Of a DNA stretch of 64,000 bases, positions 58,721-64,000 are shown piece after piece. This DNA is from Candidatus Omnitrophota bacterium (GTDB taxonomy: Bacteria; Hinthialibacterota; Hinthialibacteria; Hinthialibacterales; Hinthialibacteraceae). The stretch is from contig JABLXU010000001.1 in NCBI GenBank assembly GCA_013177805.1, positions 124,001 through 188,000 of the forward strand. The letters are read 5' to 3'. How positions within the stretch are numbered: position 1 is the first letter of the stretch; the number at the start of each line of letters is the position of its first letter. The position numbers and the translations under genes were made by a program. The notes below the pieces were generated by a model. The model ran no database searches and was not told the origin of the DNA. It saw only the letters and a program-made list of their open reading frames with translations.

Positions 58721-59859
58721 GGTGATGGAACTTTCATTAATAATCTTTCAATTTCTTTTAACAAAATATTAGCATTTACTTCAAAACATAGTTCATCTGC
58801 TGCTCGATGGCTTGCTTCTTTAAATTTTTTAATGTCTTGACTTGATAGAGAATTTAATATATTCGCAAGATCTCTTGGATCAAATGATTTTGCAACTACA
58901 CCTAGTTTGTAACGATTTACAATGTTTGCCATTTCAGGAGAAGGTCCAATAGCAACCGCAAGTCTTGCTTGTATATATTCAAATAATTTATTCGGTAATG
59001 AATGCATTTGATTAAAACCATTTGGCTCCAAGATATATAATCCGATATCATATTCATTTATTCTTTGGCATATATGTGGCATAGGAACAGGTTCAACAAA
59101 ACGAATTCTTTTATTATTCGCAGCCAGTTTTCTCAATTTTGTAAGATATTTTGGTTTAGATGGCATCAGCATAAAATCCAAAGTATATCGATCATCCAAG
59201 TATTCCATCAATTTAATCATTTTTTCTTGTTTTCTAGATGGATTGGTTCCGCCATGATGAATTATACGTATTGTTGCATTTTGAATAGGAGAAGGGTTCA
59301 AATTTTCACGATAGGGTGCATTTGTTATTACTCTTGAGTTTACCTTATATACTCGTAGGTACTCTTTCGCAATTCCTTCGCAAACGGTGATCATTCCCGA
59401 AACACGAGGCAGGTATGTTTTACATATATAATTTTTATAAGGCATAACAATCATCCGCCAAAGTAATCGGTCTTCAAACTGCCTTGGTGCATATTCATGG
59501 GCATCAAGCAATACCGGTCTACCGGATGCTAGTTTAAGGGCCAACGGAAGAGTTTCGACATCATTTGCAATAACAAGATCAAATTTCTGATTAATTATCT
59601 TTTCCACCCCACTTCGAACACACGAATTATGCCAATAGATTTGTTCATAACTTTTTAAAAGATATTGAATGACGAGAACTAACTTTTGCCAAAATGTCTT
59701 TCTTATATTATTAAACTTAATGTATTTTATGTTGAGATCAGGCTTGCAGCCAAATCCTGCAACAGTAATTTGGTATTGATTATTCAGAGTACGTATTTGC
59801 CTCAAGACCCGAGGATCACGCCGTATCTCGGAAAAAGATATTATCAAAATTATAGGCAT
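58708..59859 (-). CDS. Glycosyltransferase, GT4-like
   Basis: The 383-residue protein starts PIILIISFSEIRRDPRVLRQ, a common start for GT4 enzymes, with VIANDVETLPLALKL and LLDAHEYAPRQFED in the acceptor domain and YILEPNGFNQMHSLPNKLFE in the donor domain. It is AT-rich and overlaps wecB by 13 bp. It is part of the minus-strand polysaccharide operon. The sugar is unknown. Confidence 0.86.
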   Translation of the reverse strand: MPIILIISFSEIRRDPRVLRQIRTLNNQYQITVAGFGCKPDLNIKYIKFNNIRKTFWQKLVLVIQYLLKSYEQIYWHNSCVRSGVEKIINQKFDLVIANDVETLPLALKLASGRPVLLDAHEYAPRQFEDRLLWRMIVMPYKNYICKTYLPRVSGMITVCEGIAKEYLRVYKVNSRVITNAPYRENLNPSPIQNATIRIIHHGGTNPSRKQEKMIKLMEYLDDRYTLDFMLMPSKPKYLTKLRKLAANNKRIRFVEPVPMPHICQRINEYDIGLYILEPNGFNQMHSLPNKLFEYIQARLAVAIGPSPEMANIVNRYKLGVVAKSFDPRDLANILNSLSSQDIKKFKEASHRAADELCFEVNANILLKEIERLLMKVPSPCAS

Positions 59860-59893
59860 ATTAAAATCCCATCCATAAGAATATCACTAATGA

Positions 59894-60544
59894 TTATATT
59901 CTTCTTAGAATAAAATATAGTTGGTAAGATGCAAATCTCATTTTCCCATAACGAACAATTGTAAAATATTTTGAAATTATTTTTTTTATTTGATTCATGG
60001 ATGTATTTAAAGATGAATCTATCTCCCATTGATGAGATTTAGATATATGAAATGTTCTTCTGGCTAATGAAAAACCTAGTAATTTGGATCCCACGAACGG
60101 CAATTGTATATACCATTGGAAATTTAGAAACAACTTTTGAGCACGAGGAATTGTAATGATCGCGTGAGTACTGATTTTTGAAATATTTTGAATGTATTTT
60201 TCGAAATTTTCGAATTCGGTATGCTCCAAAACCTCCGCACATAGGACCATGTCAAATGTCCTATCTTGGAAATGTTTTCCTAAATCATCAATCGATCCAA
60301 CGATATCGGGTTCAAGATTGGGATTGATATCATATGTCAATACCGATATGCCAATTGATTTTAAATAATTAGAAACAAATCCGTTCCCTATGCCAATCTC
60401 AAGAACTGTTGCCGGTTTAAGCTCGCGGACTAGCCATATTTGTTCAATAAAGCTCATGATCTGTATAAATGAAAAATATTGATCATTTAAATACATTGAT
60501 TTAGGTAAAATGGACTCATCATATATACTACGCTTTTTTTCCAT
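59894..60544 (-). CDS. SAM-dependent methyltransferase of the polysaccharide locus
   Basis: The 216-residue protein has VLEIGIGNGFVSNYLKSIGI (SAM site), VLTYDINPNL and FDMVLCAEVLEHTEFENF, a class I methyltransferase. A short helical start precedes the Rossmann domain. It may cap or modify the glycan chain, or act on a lipid-linked sugar; no substrate evidence is visible. It is AT-rich and separated by 34 bp from the glycosyltransferase. Confidence 0.85.
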   Translation of the reverse strand: MEKKRSIYDESILPKSMYLNDQYFSFIQIMSFIEQIWLVRELKPATVLEIGIGNGFVSNYLKSIGISVLTYDINPNLEPDIVGSIDDLGKHFQDRTFDMVLCAEVLEHTEFENFEKYIQNISKISTHAIITIPRAQKLFLNFQWYIQLPFVGSKLLGFSLARRTFHISKSHQWEIDSSLNTSMNQIKKIISKYFTIVRYGKMRFASYQLYFILRRI

Positions 60545-60591
60545 TATTTTACTTTTATCATGGAAATTATTCAGAAATGTGAATGTAATAA

Positions 60592-61845
60592 TTATAGGTA
60601 AGGTATATTGACTTTCGCTTTTACCTTAGATTTCATAAATTCACTTAAACTTAGCAACATTAATGCTTGTCCCCATCTTATGAAAGGAATGGATATCTTA
60701 TATTCAAAATTCATAATTTTCACAATTTTATAAATGAACCATCCATTTTTTTCCTGCATATTTCTGATGATCCAAGGTAGCAATTCTGATAATAATTGAT
60801 CTGATTCGCTAAAATCATTTGATAAGACAACATTGCACAATATGGCTTCAGCACAAGCGTGTATATCAATTGGATACACACGATCAGGACGTATTTTGGG
60901 GATCACTGAATTATGCATTTTGAAAAGCAGATTATTTTTATAATAATCAAAATAATTCAATAAACTTAACTTAAATTTCTCTTCATTCGTCAATTTCCAC
61001 ATTCTATATAAGCAACGTATTTCAAAGCCGCTGTGATATCCATCAATATGATTTGGATTATTATGATTTTGTTTCTTCCCCCAATAATAAATAGAACCAT
61101 CAGAATTTTGCTCATCTAGGGCATATTGTGCAGCTTTCATACCTATATCAATATAGTCATTATTACCAATTTCAATACCTATTCGAGTCAGAAATTCAGC
61201 TATCATTAAGTTGGAATTGTGAATGCAAAAATCATCTAATGGAGAATAACTAAAGCAAATTGAATATTTATCATTGTGAGTTATTCTATAATCATTTAAA
61301 AAATGCTCACATATTTTAATGCAAAAATTAATCCCTTTTTCATAATTTTCTGTTTTATAAGCTTCCCAGAATGCATCACCGGCAGCACAACTTACGGTAG
61401 AAAATGGAGTCCCAGAAGGAAAGAAAACAACACTATCCCAATCAAAGCAGTGTCCCCATCCTACCCCACAATATTCGCTACTTGCATTTTCTTCCAACCA
61501 ATTCAAGCAATGGAAAGCCTTTTCTCTAAAGCTATTTATTCCTGTTATACTCAATAAATTAAAATAAGATTTAGCGAAAAGCGCCATCGCAAGAGGATTT
61601 ATATGTTTCTTAACACCTAATAATTTGCGTATTTGAATAGGAAAAAGATTTTCAAAAATAATGATAGGATATCTTGTGAACTTAAGTATTAATGAACGAT
61701 TTTTATTAGTGAAAAGGTATCGATACAAAGGTATTGATTTAATGTCATACGGATCGTATCCATCCCATCCATTTGAATCAACCCACTTTTCCAATCGCAG
61801 AATGGAATCCCAAACAAGTTCTTGTATTTCATGTTCAAGTATCAT
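60592..61845 (-). CDS. (alpha/alpha)-barrel protein of unknown function in the polysaccharide locus
   Basis: The 417-residue cytoplasmic protein shows repeated helix pairs with aromatic and acidic patches (GVGWGHCFDWDSVVFFPSGT, NHIDGYHSGFEIRCLYRMWK), as in (alpha/alpha)6 toroids of glycan lyases, epimerases and cyclases. Similar proteins occur in O-antigen loci under various names, some of them misleading. It may act on a lipid-linked sugar. It overlaps the flippase gene by 4 bp. AT-rich. Confidence 0.6.
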   Translation of the reverse strand: MILEHEIQELVWDSILRLEKWVDSNGWDGYDPYDIKSIPLYRYLFTNKNRSLILKFTRYPIIIFENLFPIQIRKLLGVKKHINPLAMALFAKSYFNLLSITGINSFREKAFHCLNWLEENASSEYCGVGWGHCFDWDSVVFFPSGTPFSTVSCAAGDAFWEAYKTENYEKGINFCIKICEHFLNDYRITHNDKYSICFSYSPLDDFCIHNSNLMIAEFLTRIGIEIGNNDYIDIGMKAAQYALDEQNSDGSIYYWGKKQNHNNPNHIDGYHSGFEIRCLYRMWKLTNEEKFKLSLLNYFDYYKNNLLFKMHNSVIPKIRPDRVYPIDIHACAEAILCNVVLSNDFSESDQLLSELLPWIIRNMQEKNGWFIYKIVKIMNFEYKISIPFIRWGQALMLLSLSEFMKSKVKAKVNIPYL

Positions 61846-63317
61846 GTTCTTGTTTTGTTGAATGAATAATTCAGAAAGTCAAAGCTATAAATATAATAAA
61901 GAAGGACTATAGCTAGAGAAACAAGCAAAACATCTCTAGACTCAAATTTGTATAATTTCATAATTACTAACAACAATCCAAGTGGAAGAAAATACAAGGA
62001 ATTATTTCCAATAAGAACGATGTATCGAGTAAATGAGTTTCCTGATATTATCAATATCCAAATAAACAAGTATCCGTATATAATAACCCCACTAGCAGTA
62101 AATAATAATAAGGTCAAATACACACTATCAAATACTCCTCCCAGGAATAATGAAAGAAAACGAGTCGCTAACAAAAATAATTGTATGAAAAAAGCCACCT
62201 CTAATTTTTCGAAAATATTTATTAATGAAGCTAATGGCGCAGAAATAAATTGCATAAATATCCATAAGCTCATTATTTGGATGTACACACCAGCTTCAGA
62301 CCAATTCAATCCAAAAACCACTATACAAAAGTCCTTACCAATTACTGTAAGTAGCAGCATCGGAAACAGGCCGATCATCAACAAGCGACGAAAGGTAATA
62401 TCTACAAGTAATGATATTGTACCTTCCTTTTTGGCTATTGCTGCCCGTTGAAAAAAAACCTGTCCAATCGCAGCACCTATCAAACTCATCGGCATACTTA
62501 ATATTCGATGGCCTAGGGAATAGAATCCCACAACTGACGAAGAAAAAAACACCGAGAGCAATAAAGCCGGCAATTGAGAAGAGGTCGTGTTTAATAGTGT
62601 TGACCACGTGCTTATCATCGGGAACTTCTTATATCTCCTCCCCCCCCTGGCCATTCCTTGCCAGCGGATGGCTTTCCAGAAAGTGGCCCGGTCGTCGCGC
62701 CAGATTTGCTCGCCGAGGACGGCCGTGGAGATGGTCTTGCCCACCACGTTGGCCCCGATAAGGCTCCCGCCGGTGGCGTAGCCGGCGTATCCCGCGCCCA
62801 GTTGCGTGGAGACCGTCGCGGCCGAGCTGGTCACCCGGGCGATTGACAGGCGGCCGAATTGCTTGGTACGCGAGTTCCAGTAGTTCAAGGCTTGGAACAC
62901 CCCATCCAGCAGGACGGTCACGGGAATCAACCAGAGGTACGGCTTCAGGCCGGGAGCGTTAAGCCAGCCCAGCAAGGTTTCTCCTCCCCACCCGATCGCG
63001 AGAGTGGTCAAGCACGTGACTATGAGAGAGAAACCCAGGCTTACGGCCAGGAGATTGGCGGCTTCCTCATCCGACTCGGGAAGCATGATGGCCAGTTCGT
63101 AACGCAGGCAGGCGATGACACCCACGATGCTGGTGATGGAGAGATAGATCGCCAGTGTGCCGAAATCCTCCGGTGTGTACAACCGCGCCAGAAAGGGCGA
63201 GGCCAGCACCATCAGTCCTTGGGCGATGGTCGTGCCGGAGACCAGTTTGAACACGTCCCCGGCGAAGGAGGAGGATTTAGGGGTGGCGGCGGTTGATTCC
63301 ACGGGAGGTGTTTTCAA
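61842..63317 (-). CDS. Polysaccharide flippase, Wzx-like, chimeric composition
   Basis: The 491-residue protein has about twelve to fourteen membrane helices of the MOP/PST family, starting with FKLVSGTTIAQGLMVLASPF and LARLYTPEDFGTLAIYLSI. It moves undecaprenyl-linked repeat units across the inner membrane for the Wzy polymerase. Codons 1 to about 225 (down to 62640) are GC-rich and the rest is AT-rich, with the switch just after MARGGRRYKKFPM. No frame break occurs, so the gene is intact but mosaic. The downstream barrel gene overlaps by 4 bp. Confidence 0.9.
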   Translation of the reverse strand: MKTPPVESTAATPKSSSFAGDVFKLVSGTTIAQGLMVLASPFLARLYTPEDFGTLAIYLSITSIVGVIACLRYELAIMLPESDEEAANLLAVSLGFSLIVTCLTTLAIGWGGETLLGWLNAPGLKPYLWLIPVTVLLDGVFQALNYWNSRTKQFGRLSIARVTSSAATVSTQLGAGYAGYATGGSLIGANVVGKTISTAVLGEQIWRDDRATFWKAIRWQGMARGGRRYKKFPMISTWSTLLNTTSSQLPALLLSVFFSSSVVGFYSLGHRILSMPMSLIGAAIGQVFFQRAAIAKKEGTISLLVDITFRRLLMIGLFPMLLLTVIGKDFCIVVFGLNWSEAGVYIQIMSLWIFMQFISAPLASLINIFEKLEVAFFIQLFLLATRFLSLFLGGVFDSVYLTLLLFTASGVIIYGYLFIWILIISGNSFTRYIVLIGNNSLYFLPLGLLLVIMKLYKFESRDVLLVSLAIVLLYYIYSFDFLNYSFNKTRT

Positions 63318-63329
63318 AAGGAAGAAATC

Positions 63330-63551
63330 TCATCCTTCACTTGATGCAAACGGAACTTGATGCAAACGGACCCGCGTAGGTTTTGCTTGGGGATCGTCAA
63401 AATAACAATCGATGGCATCTTTGATATTTTTCTTCAAATCTTCGATGATTTCACCCTGCGTGTGAATACCTACACCCAGGGCGGAAGTTACAAAACCGCC
63501 ATCCACTTCATCCTCTTTTACTTCAAAAATCAATTCGGAGAAACTTGTCAT
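63330..63551 (-). CDS. HicB-like antitoxin with altered C-terminus
   Basis: The 73-residue protein fits the HicB-like (HicB_lk_antitox) pattern: FEVKEDEVDGGFVTSALGVG and IHTQGEIIEDLKKNIKDAID, then RVRLHQV. The usual end after RLH-x-V is charged (such as RDE). Here a 16-bp tandem duplication shifts the frame so that the protein ends PFASSEG; removing one copy restores VKDEISSF and a stop. No hicA gene is adjacent. It lies 12 bp before the flippase gene. Confidence 0.72.
   Translation of the reverse strand: MTSFSELIFEVKEDEVDGGFVTSALGVGIHTQGEIIEDLKKNIKDAIDCYFDDPQAKPTRVRLHQVPFASSEG
63339..63370. repeat. Exact 16-bp tandem duplication in the HicB-like gene
   Basis: ACTTGATGCAAACGGA occurs twice head to tail (63339-63354 and 63355-63370). 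Because 16 is not a multiple of three, it changes the reading frame of the last codons of the HicB-like gene. Confidence 0.95.
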
Positions 63552-63560
63552 AGTATCCGT

Positions 63561-64000
63561 TTACCATTCCGCGATCCGTTTCACCACCATTTCTTGTTGT
63601 TCCGCGGTGAGTTCGGGGTAGATGGGCAAGGCCAGGGTGGTGTTCGCCGCGTGTTCGCTGACGGGCAGGCTGCCCCCGGAGTAGCCCAGGCGCGCGAAAC
63701 ATTTCTGGAGGTGCATGGGCACGGGGTAATAGATCTCGGTCCCGATGCCGTTCTGTTTCAGGTGAGCCATCAGGGCGTCGCGGTTTTCGACCTGGATCAC
63801 GTATTGATTGAAGATATGCCGGTTTTGTTTAACGGCGGGCAATTTGATTTTCGTTCCCGCCAGGCCGGCTTCTTCGAACAAGGCGTCGTATGTCCGGGCG
63901 TTGCGCTGGCGGGCGGCGGTCCATTCGTCCAGATGGCGCAGTTTCACGCGCACGATGGCTGCTTGCAGCGCGTCGAGGCGGAAGTTGCCGCCCACGAGGC
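63561..64000 (-). CDS. DegT/DnrJ/EryC1-family aminotransferase, C-terminal part
   Basis: The frame is open to the right edge, so the N-terminal part with the PLP lysine lies outside. The visible 146 residues hold [18 protein letters not shown], which follows the PLP region in this family, then [10 protein letters not shown] and [15 protein letters not shown], ending with [18 protein letters not shown]. These enzymes transfer an amino group to a keto-sugar nucleotide. GC-rich, like wecB. It would supply an amino sugar for the polysaccharide, possibly the one acetylated by the GNAT protein at 52586. Confidence 0.93.
   Translation of the reverse strand, partial: LVGGNFRLDALQAAIVRVKLRHLDEWTAARQRNARTYDALFEEAGLAGTKIKLPAVKQNRHIFNQYVIQVENRDALMAHLKQNGIGTEIYYPVPMHLQKCFARLGYSGGSLPVSEHAANTTLALPIYPELTAEQQEMVVKRIAEW

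Overview
The window is bacterial, mostly GC-rich and densely coded on both strands. Its owner is very probably Gram-negative: it has a phosphate-selective-type outer-membrane porin ending in Phe, a SurA/PpiD-like periplasmic foldase, lipoproteins, NtrB/NtrC-type sigma-54 signalling and an O-antigen/exopolysaccharide locus. It also carries genes that are patchily distributed among phyla: bacillithiol ligase bshC, spoVG, a DUF494/Smg protein, a T-box riboswitch in front of leuA, and a 31-residue AURKAIP1/COX24-like ribosomal protein. Together these suggest a poorly cultured lineage (Sumerlaeota-, Hydrogenedentota- or PVC-like). That placement is an inference; no rRNA gene is present to settle it.

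Layout. 1-3.7 kb: end of an ABC exporter ATPase and a histidine kinase/sigma-54 regulator pair. 3.8-8.4 kb: bshC, divergent from an RlmI-type RNA methyltransferase; a TPM-domain membrane protein with a nucleotidyltransferase-like protein. 8.9-15.3 kb: porin, DUF4956 membrane protein, membrane-embedded P-loop ATPase, small acidic protein, phosphatidylserine synthase and a PseG/MurG-like GT-B protein. 15.5-31 kb: secreted LamG protein, two large secreted glycoside hydrolases, tRNA-Lys, DUF494, pheA-tyrA, a giant parvulin foldase and a beta-propeller/GT39 fusion. 31.1-33.3 kb: leuA with terminator, T-box leader and a strong promoter. 33.5-41.8 kb: Tat-exported sugar-isomerase-like protein, serine hydrolase, two tRNA-Ser genes, two decayed antitoxin genes, moaA, HU, an odd APH-like kinase and a lipid kinase. 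41.9-51.6 kb: DUF3179 protein, nucleotide-sugar epimerase, glycosyltransferase, methyltransferases, a parS-like site, purE, tRNA-Leu(GAG), the tiny ribosomal protein, spoVG and uvrC.

51.9-64 kb is a surface-polysaccharide locus on the minus strand, flanked by damaged hicBA genes on one side and a HicB-like gene altered by a tandem duplication on the other. It holds a flippase, a Wzy-like polymerase, three glycosyltransferases, a methyltransferase, a GNAT acetyltransferase, wecB, an (alpha/alpha)-barrel protein and a DegT/DnrJ aminotransferase. Base composition switches abruptly between AT-rich and GC-rich, and two of the switches fall inside genes (the flippase near 62.64 kb and a lipoprotein near 57.25 kb). 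A truncated aminotransferase tail lies at the left edge. The locus therefore looks assembled by recombination that swapped the AT-rich, serotype-specific parts into a native GC-rich frame.

Strongest items for a second look: the mosaic polysaccharide locus with chimeric genes; the DUF4956/P-loop ATPase/small-protein cluster next to a porin; the leuA T-box whose CUC specifier matches the tRNA-Leu(GAG) encoded in the same window; the parS-like palindrome; and several exact short tandem duplications and nonsense-decayed toxin-antitoxin genes.
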